Positions 1 through 11,541 of a DNA stretch of 64,000 nt are shown one piece after another. Numbering within the stretch: position 1 is the first letter of the stretch; every line of letters starts with the position of its first letter. This DNA is from Tetmemena sp. SeJ-2015 (Eukaryota; Ciliophora; Spirotrichea; Sporadotrichida; Oxytrichidae), in assembly GCA_027382625.1 (NCBI GenBank), contig JAJKFJ010021476.1:21605-85604 (forward strand). Reading direction: 5' to 3'. Under the pieces are notes generated by a model. That model was not told where the DNA came from and did not search any database. It saw only the letters and a program-made list of their open reading frames with translations. The translations under genes and the position numbers were made by a program.

Positions 1-1907
1 GTGACGTCAACCTCAGCCATCTAGAGTCGAGAAGATTGACTCTACAGTTTTAAAATGCTAATTTTGACTCAGAAATAGAAAAAGGCCTAAGAAGAAGGAG
101 AAGCTGCAGACGAGGAGAGCGACAGCTTTGAAGGAAGCGAAGTGAATGGGTCGGATGAGGGCAGTGGAGAAGAGGAAAGTTCTGAGAATGAGCACAACTC
201 TTCCTTCATCCCTCTAAGTCAAAGACGGGAGGCACCACCTTCAGCCACAAGTACAATCTCAACAATCACGAGAAGACTATCACTGAGGCGCAAGATGAAG
301 ATGAAGCAACGACAGCGACGGAGAGGGTTCAAACTCTAGCACCTCTAGTTAAGAGGAGGAAAGTGGAGATGAAGAGGAGGAAAGCAAAGAAGCTACCTAA
401 GAAGAGTTTAACCACTCTAAGTAGTCAAAGGCACTTAGTAAAGCCAGCTCAAGAAAGGGAAAAGCAATAGCTGATTAGAGCAGCAAGGAGGAAATCACAG
501 AAGCCATGAATACCAAGTCTGGAGTGAATAGACCTCACAAGTTGCTTGAGAACAGTAGGAATGGAGATGAGCACTACAGGTCAGCAGCTGAAGTAAACAG
601 CACCAAAGGCGACATGGATTAGAAGGGAAGACAAAAGAGGATGGCTGCCGACAGTGACTTGCATATTGTTGAGGAGAAAAGAAGGAGAGAGGAGGATCTA
701 ATGAAGAGCAACAGATCCATGGACAACAGTTTCAGGAGCAACAGAGAGCTGCTCTCCATGACTCAAGACGAGAACAAGCAGCAGTTGAAGGGAGTGTCAG
801 GACATACGCCAAAGCAGAAAGAGCGACAAAAAATCAAAGCAGTCCTCCTTCAATCTTCTTTAAAATGATCTTTTGAGTCTTTAAATAGAAATTGATAGCA
901 ATTATGGTTATGTAGTTTGGTGAATGACGGAATAGTGAAGCAGAAGAGCAAGCAGTCTAATCACTCCAAAAAGTCCAAGAAGAACATCAATAACTCCATG
1001 TTCTCTGTCTCAGACGGTTCTCGCAAGGAATTAGACTAGATAAATGCAGAGGGAGAGAGGAAGGGCAATGCCTAACAGCAGGAGCAGTACCTCAACTACT
1101 TCGAAGACTTCAATAACAACGTCATCCACAAGAATTCCATATATTTTGCAGCTTTCTTTATATGATAAGTAGAATAACACTAAGAAGTAAGTTACCATCA
1201 AAGAGAATCAAGATAATGCCAATCTATAATCAAAAGCTGCCAATCATTATTCAATTTTTAGAAAGTTTGAATTCTTAAATGCAAATGTTAATGGGCTGAA
1301 AGACCTTAGTTGAAGGTTGAAGAGATAGATCCTATCCAGAACGTCCAAAAGAGTAAACTCAAGCTTAAATATTTACCAATATAATTATAACTATTTTTAT
1401 TGTTGTTCTAAAGCCTGCTCTTTAAGGAGTGGCATTTACTTAAATTTTCCAGAACAGAGGAAGAGAGAAACTCATCTCAAATGCAACCAATGAGATCCCT
1501 CGCTCTCATGTTACAAAGCCCTCTCAGATAGTGGACTCCATGAAGCTGAGAGGACCCTCTCCTTAGAATCCTAAAATGATTGTAGACAGGCAAGCTAACT
1601 TCAACATATAAGCTGCCTACGCTTTCGGTCACCCTCTGGAATCTACTTTTCCCAAAACTCGCTCTTCTCAAATTAAATAATAATCCTCTTTTATGAAATT
1701 CATGATACGAACTTTCAGTTTTTTATTTCTCGAGCCTCCGATGAAATGAAAAATGCACAGACACCAGCAGACTTTGATAATATAAGAGCCGCCTCGAATA
1801 ACGGCAGCTCATAGAGCAGGCGAAAGAATAAGCCCTATGTGGAAAAATACAAGAACTACAATATTCAAATCCATAACCCACCTGCGCACTCCAACGATGA
1901 TGTTTGA
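1..1907 (+). CDS. Charged low-complexity protein, 5' end outside the window
   Basis: Reading with TAA/TAG as Gln gives long stretches rich in Glu, Ser, Lys, Asn and Gln (about 70-330, 360-865, 940-1170, 1460-1690, 1740-1904). No conserved domain recognised; it looks like a disordered nuclear or cytoskeletal protein. The 5' end seems to lie off the window: an IES with pointer TTGACTC (about 35-41 and 65-71) lets the frame run in from base 2. At least two frame changes (near 225-330) and TGA-containing AT-rich gaps (870-940, 1170-1460, 1690-1740) mark IESs or indels that I could not all resolve. The TGA at 1905-1907 is followed in the same frame by coding-like sequence up to another TGA at 1956-1958, so the true end is uncertain. 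Confidence 0.6.
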
Positions 1908-1958
1908 GAAGACAACGTCTTTGAGGCACAGTTTAAACTAAAATTGGTTTATTAGTGA

Positions 1959-2167
1959 AGCTTAAGGCTTTTCAACTCAGCCTATTTTCAATAATAACTT
2001 AACAAGTATTAATCAAGCTAAAATTAATTATTCTTAAACTATTTCCTACTCAAAGATATGCATTTATACTCTTCTCTGTATAGTCCTTTAAATAAAGTAA
2101 ATAAATCAAAATGTTTATTTTACGACCATTATTAGTAAGTGATATAACGAATTCAGTTATTTCCTAT
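1959..2167. other. Spacer between convergent genes
   Basis: AT-rich sequence between the 3' ends of two convergent genes. No reading frame, repeat or RNA gene recognised. Confidence 0.5.
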
Positions 2168-5100
2168 TCATTCGGCTGATTAGTTATGGAGTATGAGTAT
2201 TTCTCTCATATGACGGGGAAACTCAAGCCTACTTGGCTTCCATATCTTGTGCTTCCTGCCAAACAACGCAGATTTCAGTAGCTAAATCTTGAAATATAAA
2301 ACTTAATCGAAGTGTATCAAATATATTACCATTATCTTGTCTTACTTGAACTTGGATATATTTGCAGGCCCTAGGAAATTGACAAAGTTCTCTCTATCCT
2401 AAGTTATTTAGTCCTTGATGATGTCATTACAATAGAGGTTGCGCTCATTCTTACTCGGCTTAATCATGGACATGAAAGACTCCTAGTATAGATCTATCGC
2501 TTTAGAGAGACGGTCCTCAGTTTACTCAACTTCAGCCAGCTCTTTCTATAACTTGTTTTGCAATTTAGTTTGCGATGGATCTTCTTCAGCCACCTTACAG
2601 CACTCAATCAACCAGAAATATTAAAATAGCTTATAAACTGAGTATTATTTTCAAGAATTTCATCTAAATTTTTATTTTTATGTTTGAATGATCTTTCTAA
2701 TTTCCTTTTGGTTTAAGGACTTAACCTTTTGTCTTTTATGGGACGAAGCTGAAGTCTTTAGATTCTCCTTCTATTTCTATTCTTCCTTCATTGAGTCATA
2801 AACTTAAGTTAATTTTAATGGTAAAGTCAAATGCGCTGTTCTCAGAGTTCAAAAGTTCAATCTTCAAGTTTCTGCTCTCCAGCATGGAGTTGAAGTTCTC
2901 TTGGGTGTCAAATTTTCCAACATTCTTTCCTGATTGAGTGTCTCTCCAGAAGTTAAAACCACTTTCGGGTGAAATTAAGCCCTATGGGATGCTTTTAAGT
3001 CGTCCCTCATTTAAATCAAATTTCATTTGAAAAAATGAAGTGGAATTTTTATGAGGCTTCAGTTCCACCCCGCTAACTAAATTACTTCGGTTTATTTATC
3101 CCATATTCTTAGAGCCATTTTATGAAAATATCTTATGCCTCATTGCAGGACTCTAACCACGGCTACTGCTTGTATTTGCCATCATTACCCTTTCAGTTGT
3201 CAAAACTGGTTTGCCCTTAAAAGCACTCTACTCTGTATTTAGTTATTTTTAGCCATTAGAAGAATAGTAAATAAAGGATACAACAACTATGAAGATTAAT
3301 ATTAATTCAAGAATTCTACCTTGCACTGAAGCTCTTTAGTGAGAAGCCGCTCAGCTTGCTCCTCACTTCTGGAGGCCTCTTAGAATTACTATTGCTCTTA
3401 ATATTATTCCTCTGGCTTGAGTTTTGAGTATCGCTCCTATCTTTTGGAGATTGCACCAATATGGATATCCTCCTCGTGTTATCCACGAAATCCTTAATCT
3501 TAAAACGCTATTTCAACAATTAGTAAATTTATCTTCTCTTAGATTTATTTCTGCTATTTGCTAAGCTTAGCTTCGTACTATTCCTGATTCTTTAAGTGTT
3601 AATAAGATTGCTACGATGACTAGCTGCTTCCAGAATCTGATTCCTCTTGGTGCGAGCAGAGTTTCTTTTTCAATTCCTCAATAATGTTTTCCTATGTCTT
3701 CATCTTTCTATAAAACTCTGAGAACTCCTGAATCCTCACAGATGTTAGCGAATTAATTCCATAAACTATCATTCATTAAAAACAAGAATGTATATTTAGC
3801 CTCTCCCTGCCCTTATTCCTCTTTTGCTGTTCCAAAAGCTCTCTTTCCTACAGGGTCATCTTTTCTAAGAGGATTTTCTCCCTCTTAATTCCATACTTTT
3901 CCCTCCAATCCTTGCCTGGGCTCTTCTTCTAGTAAGTACCTTTAATCTATTCTTGAGCTTAATACTAACTCTGTCCTTCATTTAAGTTCGCTTGTGAGGA
4001 TTCCTCATTAAGAACTGGTAACTGCCCACCACTGGAGATGAAGTTTTATTTCAACTTAGAGTTCAAAAGCTTTTACAGAGGTGGTGGAGACAGCTAGAAG
4101 TTTGGGAAGCACTGCTGAACTCCTCCTGTGTGTCTAATTAGCGCTTTAGGTGCTCTTGGATTTTTTATTGAATATGCATCGCTTTCGAAAATCTAGGAGC
4201 TTAAAAAGAAATAATAATTAAAGGGTCTTGATTCCATAAGGTATCACTTCTATTGATTCTTGAATTTGTTGAACCTCCATTTTGTAATGGTAGAGTTTGA
4301 GAGAACTTTCCATCCAGACTGCCTTCTTTCTTTATTGGGTTACCATTTTAATCTACGATTTCGTATCCATCGTCAAGCATCCGTTCAAGATTTTTCAAAG
4401 TGGAGTGAAAGGATTTACTCAGCAAAAATGCTTTGCGAATTAAGATAAATCTATTTTTACTCATCTTAGAGTTGATCATAGAGTTCTTTTTATGAATCAT
4501 GTCTTTAATATTTTTCTAAGCTTCGAAGCTAAGTTGCACAGCTGGAACATCTACCTTAGGTTTCGAGTCGCTATCGCAAGAGCTAGGGGAGTCCTGCTTG
4601 TTTCTATAAGCGTTTTCGCTCAATAGCTTAGTCATAAATTTTTTATACTCTGCTTTAGCTTTTATCCTATTCCTATCTAGCAAAATCCAAAGCACTTTAT
4701 AGAAATTTAATTGAAAAAATTAATGATCTCGCTAAGAAAGGTTTTTCCAAGCTGATCTTGCACCTACAGCACTAAATTCTTTCTTCGCCTGCTGCTCTAA
4801 CTGTTAAGAGTCGTAAATTTCGCAGATCTTGACAACCTCCTTCTTATAATTTCCCTTCTCTTTAATGAGATCATTGACAGATTGTTTCATGAACTCCTCC
4901 CTGTCGTCTGTATTTTTTTCATAGACTCCTTTGAGCAGGATTCTGGATTTCATACTCTCTAAAGTAGCGTCATAAGACTGATGCGATATCATGTTCTTTC
5001 TTAAAGTCTGTCTCATCTCATGAATTTAACCTCTAATTAAAGTCTTTTTTAAGTGAGTTTGATTCATACATAGATGGATCATTATTTGAGATCCTGATCT

Positions 5101-6024
5101 ACCTCGGATAGTCAAGCCTTACCACTGGAGTTTCTTCTTAAATTTAGTGTCTCTCATTCCTTCCATATCTAGTTCGAACTTCGAAAGACTAATTCATCAG
5201 TCTAAGATTCATCTGAGGGATTTAAACTGCTGGAATAAATGAAAGCTTCTCATTCTCAAATATTTCAGAGTTATTAAATGACCCACCACCACCATCCTTG
5301 GTTTGTCTAGTGCTGAAAAAATTAAAGCCCGAGTTGGCTTCGTTCTATCTAGAGGTGCTAAATTACTGCTTCTTTGAATTTTGCTCCAGCAGATTTGCAC
5401 TTCCAAAGGAGGCATCAGGATATTTCTCTCTGAAGGATTGTCTTCCCACATTTTGCAATCGGCGATTTGAGAATGTATACTCTCCAGTTTAAGCAAGCAG
5501 ATCTTCAGTTATACTTGCCTCGAATTCTTGATTACCCTACTCAGAGAATTTTGGTTCTTAGATTATGTGCTTGAAACCTAGGGGAGGAGATTATGATTTC
5601 TGGGTTGAGCATCCATCGTCAGGAATATACTTGGGTTTGAGAAAGTTGAAATCTTATGCTTGGGGTCATCAAGATCACCTTCCTACTAAATGGAAGTGTA
5701 CCTAGTCGAAGACTGATAAGCTCCAGCGCCTTTATCGTAACTAGTTTAGTTTTTATTGTCCTAAATTGAGATACGCTCTTCGAAGTTCAACTTATGCGAA
5801 GCTTGAGCTAAATCTGATTGCTGGACTGATCTGAAAATTGAATTCTGTTTGCTATAATAAATATACACACATCTCATAATAGTCTTGCTCACAATTTTTG
5901 TTGAAAAATTAGTTATCTGAACCTGAGATAGGTCCAGCTTCTTCTTGCTTGAACTAAACTGGGGCGTGTCTAAAGAATGATTTTAAGAAGCATCCTTGCT
6001 ATCTTGAGCTATTTAATTGTCCAT
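2168..6024 (-). CDS. Gln-rich coiled-coil protein, interrupted by IESs
   Basis: On the - strand an ATG at 6024 opens a frame rich in Gln, Ser, Asn, Lys and Glu. Clear coding blocks lie at about 6024-5700, 5620-5030 (a frame with DGGGGSFNNSE and a run of polar residues), 5016-4390, 4075-3790, 3740-3330, 3240-2810 and 2590-2168. The middle blocks are highly charged and heptad-like (for example EKINLLIVEIAF next to many E/K/Q), so a coiled coil is likely. No catalytic motif is visible. TGA-containing AT-rich gaps between blocks (for example 3330-3240 and 2810-2590) are likely IESs. The last block ends at a TGA read at 2170-2168. The gene is divergent from the RING/TRAF gene, with about 225 bp between the two starts. 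Function unknown. Confidence 0.65.
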
Positions 6025-6249
6025 TTCTCTATAAACCCTTTCTTCAATGAAATAATTTTTATAGCTCAATATTTGTTTTAAAACTTACTGCTGATTAGAG
6101 AAAACTTAAAATTTCGAGCATGATTTTAATTTTTCATTTATCTCAAAGTAATAATTTTGTCTAGTGATCGATAGTTTTTTCAGGTTTTCAATAATTATAA
6201 TTTAAGTTTAAGTATAGTCAATCTTAAACAAGCCACCACGGTTCCTAAA
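6025..6249. promoter_or_regulatory. Divergent intergenic region
   Basis: 225 bp of AT-rich DNA between the ATGs of two divergent genes; it must hold both 5' UTRs and any promoters. No specific motif recognised. Confidence 0.35.
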
Positions 6250-8214
6250 ATGAACTAGCTCTATGCGAATCTGTCAGTTCAGTAGAACTTTAAAATGCAA
6301 GGGGCAGAGTTCCGCCTCCTCTAAATGAAGAATAAGTCTTATAAACTACCTGATAACGATAAATTACCTCCTCAGTTCAAGCCAGTGACTTACCCCTACA
6401 AGCTTAAAGATCGAATTGCAAAAACGGAGTTTGAAAGCTGAGAAGACTCTCAAAACATTAATTGTAGATTGTGCGGCGATATACTTGTGGAAGGAACCTC
6501 TTGTAAGAAGTGCAAGACACCTTATTGCATTCAGTGCTTTGAAAACTACGTGCAGTAAAAGAGTTGCTGCCCGAATGGATGCAAGAACAATATCTTAGGA
6601 GGTGGATTTCCAAGAAAATCTTAGAAAGCTCTGAAAGGAGTCTATTTCACTTGCTTTAACTTCAAACTAGGGTGTCAAAATCCCATAAACTATACAAAGG
6701 TGTTTCAGCATGATAATGAATGCATAATGAGATTGATCTTCTGTATTAGGTGCAACTAGCAGCTTCCTATCTCTTAGGTATTTGAGCACGTGTCTATATG
6801 CAATGATCACACTCAGGATGTGACTTGCAGAAACTGTAGCCAGATTTACAAGTCAACTCAGGAATAGGAACATCAGCAAGTCTGCGAGAAAAGGAGAGTC
6901 AAATGCGTGGGGCTGAACTGCAAGTTTGAAACAGCCAGATCAGAGATTGAGGCTCATTAAGAGACTTGCGAATTCATAAGCTTAGAATGTGAGAGATGCA
7001 AAGACACGGTTCCTAGGAATAAACAAGCCACACATGACTGTGTAGATTCAATGCTCAGGCAATTCAATACTCGATCGAAAGAGCTAACAGAGCTCTCTCA
7101 GTAGGTTGAGAGCATCACTCTAGATATTTCTAAACAATCCATCATTTTAGAGAGACTGAACACCTTGAACAACGAGAAGATGAAAAAGGTCACTGAGCTC
7201 GAAAGATACATGTAGCTTAAGAGATCCAAGCCGCCTCCAAAGCCTTATGATTTCCATTAGCATGAGCAAAGTTTTCAAAAATCTAGCATTGAAAACGCAG
7301 GCTCTTCCAATCAATAAAGCTCTTACACGAAAGGCCTGGGAACTTTTAAAAGAAAAGCTTATGATAACAAAAATGGCAACTATCCTCTGGACTCTTCAAA
7401 GAATTCTATAAGAGTGTCTCAGGTTTAAGGAAATTCGAATATGGAAGAAGAGAATATTGATGATGAAGATAGCAGTGTGATTATTCAACCAAGCAATGGA
7501 AATGATGATGGAGATGACGTGTACGCTAATTATGATCCTAGCTTTACACCTTAGGATAAATTAAAGAAGAGCTAATCTTAAAATTTCTAAAATCAGAGAA
7601 ACTATTAAGGCCCTCAATCTAGTTATTAAAATAATAAGAATTAGGATTTCCAAAGAGGTAAGAGTTAGTAACTATTAGATTATGATCCTGAAACTACAGT
7701 TGAAGGATTTAAGAGAGCTTCTGAAAAAGCTAAAGTAGTTTCAAATGAAGGCAATTAAAATTATTAAGACAAATAGAAGTAATATTCTAATTATGGGAGA
7801 GGGAATAACAATTTCTAGAGCTACCGAGGAGGATTTGGAAACAATAATTATTAGAGAGGCTCGTATCAAGGCAAAGGCTAGTATAATAATAACAATTATC
7901 AAAGTAAATGGAATTCACAATACAACAATAATAATTAAGGTTAGAGAAATGAACAGCAGCTATAAAACAACTAAGCTAATAACTCTGCAGCAGCATCATA
8001 GGCTACAGATACCGAGCTTTGCAGATGCCCTCCAAGGAAATAAAATCTTCCTAAGGTTGGAAAGTGTTACAAGTGTAGCTTCAAAGTATGCAAAACTTGT
8101 AAAAGCTTTTGCTCAAAGTGCGGGAATTACATGTGCACTTACTGTCAACATGTGTGTGAGCAGTGCTGTCAATTTGTTTGCGAAAAATGCTCTTGTGGAT
8201 GTAAGAATACCTGA
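6250..8214 (+). CDS. RING/TRAF-type zinc-finger protein
   Basis: About 655 codons from ATG 6250 to TGA 8212-8214. After a 70-residue leader comes a RING-type finger (CRLCGDIL, then CKKCKTPYCIQC and CCPNGC), followed by two TRAF-type zinc-finger stretches (CRNCSQIY...HQQVCEKR; CEFISLECERCKDTVPR). Next are a coiled coil, an acidic segment (EEENIDDEDSS) and an Asn/Gln/Gly/Tyr low-complexity tail. The C-terminus is a second Cys-rich block with at least 15 cysteines (for example CYKCSFKVCKTCKSFCSKCG). This fits an E3 ubiquitin ligase or signalling adaptor of the TRAF-like class that is common in ciliates. Oddity: one in-frame TGA at 6439-6441 just before the RING finger. A 9 bp insert with a GAA direct repeat (6433-6441) would remove it in frame. 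Apart from that the gene looks free of IESs. Confidence 0.8.
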
Positions 8215-8352
8215 GAAATAAAATCATTAAAGATAATGAACATAATTATTTTCTTAAGATACACTATTAAATAATCCTATTTTTAAATGACAAGAATTCA
8301 TTTTAAAAGATGGAAATTTTAATTTGAAATTTAATTCTTAAGCAATAAATAA

Positions 8353-11296
8353 ATGTCTTACCAACGTTAAGGCCTAATTCAGGCCTTTGATGAATCTGTC
8401 TCTCTTCAATCCACTGATCTAAACCAAAGGTTAATACTTAAACTTGAGCAGCTGAAGGCTTAGCCAGTGCTTTCATTGGGCGATAGCTATCTCGGAGATG
8501 AGGGATGCAGACTTCTGTATGAATTTTTCAAAGCGAATTCCCATTCTCACATCTCTAAGATCGACTTGAAGGGAAACAACATTGGAGAACGAGGAGCCAT
8601 GTGGGTGGCTAAGTTACTCTAAGAGAACGATAGTGTGAGGAAAATCAGCTTTGAGTGGAATTCAATCGGTCTTAGCGATAGTGGAGTGCAAGCATTGTGC
8701 CAATCCTTGTATTCAAACCTAGCTTGTCAGGAATTGGATCTTAGAAATTTACCTTATATTCCATTTTGATATACTATTTTTAGTCTAAAAGTTAGAAATA
8801 ACCAAATCCAGTCATCAAGCTCGATACACATCGCAGACTTGATTAGATAAAATAAGGCCTTGAAGAGAATCGATCTGAGGTGGAATGACCTTGGAAAGCA
8901 AGGAGCACAAACTATTCTGCAGGCAATTACCGAGAATCCAGTAATTCAATACTTGGACTTGGTGGGCAACAAAAGTTGTGAGGAGGAACAGCGACTGATC
9001 GAAGTGTAACTGAAGCGAAATAGGGGAGAGATGCCTGGGCTACAGGGAGCTCTAATGGAGGGAGTACTTGCTGCGAAGGAAAATGAAGTCCCACTCCAAA
9101 TTTTCCAAAGAGAGAAGGAATTTGCAGAGGACATCTTAAAGCTATAAGTTGATATTTTATTTTATCAAGGCAAGGTACGAAGCTTAGGTGATCGCTCATA
9201 AGCGAACAGAGAAGCAGTGCAGAGAGCTGGAGAGGAAACTGGAGATGGAACAACGCAAGGCAAGTCTAAAGCAGTCAGAACTGGTAAAGCAGTTGGAGGA
9301 AGAGCGCATAGCAAGGAAGACTATAGAATCTTAACTCACCAGACTCAAAGAGGATTTTGCGAGAACGGATCTATCAAAGGACAAATTTAGCGGTGAGATT
9401 CAAATTAAGTTCGAAAAGATCAAGTCAGACAGAAATAATCTTGAGATTGTATTTTAAGAATTCAGTATTTTATGATGAGCTAGAGCTGAATCAGTGGAAG
9501 GACACTTCAACTAAAGAGATTGGTTTTCTCTAAGAGAAGATAAGTAGCTTGGAAAACTAGTTAGCCAGTCAGTAGACTCTATTTATAAAAGTAATTATCT
9601 TACATGTCTTTTCCTATACGCAAGTGCACTGATGCAGCATCAGAGTGAGAATCACCATGAATAATATGGATTACTATTTTGAGATATGAGCAGTCAAAAA
9701 ATTAGGAGGACAAAAATTTTGCAGCTCAAAAATTAGGAGAGACGATATATCGAACAAAAATAATTCAGATGATTAAGTTATACTATAATATTGCGCCATT
9801 AACGCATTAAAAAATTTAGGCATAATTAAATTTAATATATAGTATATATTATAAGGGTTTCCTTTATGTCTTTGAGGATTCTATATTAGAAATTAAAAGT
9901 CTGAAAATTTTAGATAATTATATCATCTTACTCTTAATATAATTCATTAAAGATTAAGTAATTTTTTGTCAGTCATAGAACATTAGTCTATCTCATGCAT
10001 AATAATTCTATAAGACGATAAGGAAAGACTTTAGCAAATAGTATAGAGATATTTGATATTTAATTTAATATTATTACATTCATAAATTAATGGCAACCTA
10101 AAGCATATATCATGCTGCTAAGCTTTTTATAATATTATGATTAGCTCCTAATTTTTGAGCTGCAAAATTTTTGTCCTCCTAATTTTTTGACTGCTCATAT
10201 CTCAAAATAGTAATCCATATTATTCATGGTGAATGAGAGGAATGACCAAAAGCATAAAGCCAGAATAGCTGAGATGATACAAATCGAATTTTTATTTAGT
10301 GACTCCATTTGAAATTATATGATCAGCAGGCAAGAAAAGGCACTTAACGAAAAGGAGAAACAATATATGGACATGCAGTAGGAGCGGGATATTGCCTAGA
10401 GGCGGCTAGACTAGTACAAGACAGAGTAGTTGAAGAGTTAACTCGAGAAGGAGAGAAAAATTACCGAACTTAAGAACCAGGTTTAAAACGAACAGGCTAA
10501 CTTCTCTAAGTAGATAGCAGTCATTTTATCTTCTATATTCCACTATTTATATTCGGATAGCAAGTGAATAGCAACTGAAGGCGGAGCAGCTCAGAAAGCA
10601 CATAGAGTAGTAGCAGAATATTTAGAAGCAGTACTAACAGCAGATAGACAGCTAGAGGGTGAGTTTTGATTAGAGAGCTCATGATAAGGATAAGAAGATT
10701 GAGGATTTGCAAGAGCAGCTGTTCTAACTCAAAAACCAACAGAGTGAGCTCAATGACAGAATCACTCTCAGTGAGAACAAAACTAGTCTGCTCTAGAGAA
10801 TAATAAACGACGAACAGCAAAACAACGATGTCCTCAGCAAGAGGATTAAATTTATTTAATATTCTAGATTGCTGATCTTGAAGCTGAAATCATTTCAGTC
10901 CATAACTAGGCCAAAGAAAGAGTGTTTATATTTATTTAATAATAAATTATAAATATAATAATTTAGCAAAGACATTTATACATTTATACTTGAGAGAGAA
11001 ATATTGTTTATTTAGAGTTAGATAGGAAGCTTAAAACTATGAATCAAAGATAAATAGCCTCGAGAGGTAAATTACTGCCAAGAATTAAAACATTTATATT
11101 TGTTTTAAAATCTGTTTTTCTAATATAAACTATTATTTTAAAATGTGAGGAAGTAAATACTAAAAATTAAAATTTTTTTAAAAATAACGTACTAAATTAA
11201 ATATATAGAAAGAATGAGGAGATATCAAAGAAAGCTGAAAACCTGAGACAGATGAATGCACTTTTCTAAGATGTCAATAAAATGCTAGAGGGGTGA
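8353..11296 (+). CDS. Leucine-rich-repeat plus coiled-coil protein
   Basis: ATG 8353 opens a ribonuclease-inhibitor-type LRR domain (repeats with ISKIDLKGNNIGERGA, ISFEWNSIGLSDSGV, LKRIDLRWNDLGKQGA and IQYLDLVGN). A long Glu/Gln/Lys coiled coil follows, ending at TGA 11294-11296 (...NKMLEG). This architecture is typical of ciliary or centrosomal LRR proteins; that role is inferred. IESs are unusually easy to read here: TTAGAAAT (8741/8792), GTATTTTA (9449/9465), probably CTAT near 9580, TGAGA (9646/10234, spanning a foldback element), ATGAT (10274/10319), GATAGCA (10513/10556) and GATT near 10840-10867. Each join keeps the frame. The insert at 9150-9172 (GT...AG) could be a 22 bp intron or an IES with pointer AAG. 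The last joins (10920-11210) are less sure. Confidence 0.85.
8741..8799 (+). other. IES with 8 bp pointer TTAGAAAT
   Basis: TTAGAAAT occurs at 8741-8748 and 8792-8799. The 51 bp unit between the starts of the two copies contains a TGA. Deleting it joins LDLRN to NQIQ in one frame inside the LRR domain. Confidence 0.9.
9449..9472 (+). other. Very short IES with pointer GTATTTTA
   Basis: GTATTTTA occurs at 9449-9456 and 9465-9472. Deleting the 16 bp unit turns a TGA-blocked frame into E-I-V-F-Y-D-E-L-E-L. Only 8 bp lie between the two pointer copies. Confidence 0.85.
9651..10233. mobile_element. 583 bp inverted-repeat (foldback) element acting as an IES
   Basis: The ends are inverted repeats of about 90 bp: TCACCATGAATAATATGG at the left and its complement at the right, continuing into a nearly identical stretch up to about 9739 and from about 10145. 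The roughly 400 bp core is AT-rich with no clear coding. The element is flanked by TGAGA (9646-9650 and 10234-10238). Removing it with one TGAGA joins MQHQSE to RNDQKHK in frame. It is therefore a MITE-like insertion now used as an IES, with its target-site duplication serving as pointer. Confidence 0.9.
10274..10323 (+). other. IES with pointer ATGAT
   Basis: ATGAT at 10274-10278 and 10319-10323. Deletion removes a TGA and joins RIAEMI to SRQEKALNEKEK in the coiled coil. Confidence 0.88.
10513..10562 (+). other. IES with pointer GATAGCA
   Basis: GATAGCA at 10513-10519 and 10556-10562. Deletion joins KQIAS to EQQLKAEQL in frame. Confidence 0.88.
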
Positions 11297-11541
11297 AGAA
11301 CTAATGAAATATATAAATAGAGTCTGTTTTTACTCATAATTATTAATCCACTTTATTAATTTAAGCACCCTCAAACTAAAAGCAAAATAGCAGTCTTAAA
11401 TATAAGATAAAGCCAGAATATAAATTGGAATTAAGTTTGCAAAGCAAACCAGTTTATAAGTTAAAATCATTTCAATACATATTCATCAGAGAGTGAATGC
11501 ACTTCACTCTTTATTAGAAGAGTTATAATTTCCCATTCTTA
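11297..11541. other. Spacer between convergent genes
   Basis: Holds the 3' ends of the LRR gene (+) and the next gene (-). A short + frame at about 11352-11496 is open and Lys/Gln-rich but has no start of its own. It may be a leftover MDS of the LRR gene or chance. Confidence 0.4.

Noticed and set aside
5209..5496. 95-codon - strand frame
   Set aside because: An alternative - strand frame over the same DNA (DGGGGSFNNSE, many Gln from TAA/TAG) has the composition of the neighbouring blocks and continues further.
6439..6441. Selenocysteine or other TGA recoding
   Set aside because: No stem-loop was evident and no redox-type context (no neighbouring Cys or family with Sec) is present; an ultra-short IES or error is simpler.
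7745..8221. 158-codon frame rich in Ile/Lys
   Set aside because: It is a shifted frame over the Asn/Gln-rich tail and Cys-rich end of the RING/TRAF gene, which reads through in the ciliate code with clear zinc-binding motifs.
8927..9253. 108-codon - strand frame
   Set aside because: Antisense to the LRR/coiled-coil gene, which has recognisable repeats on the + strand.
10533..10820. Leu-rich 95-codon - strand frame resembling a membrane protein
   Set aside because: It is the antisense of a Gln/Glu coiled coil; CAG/CTG-rich coiled-coil DNA gives poly-Leu on the other strand.
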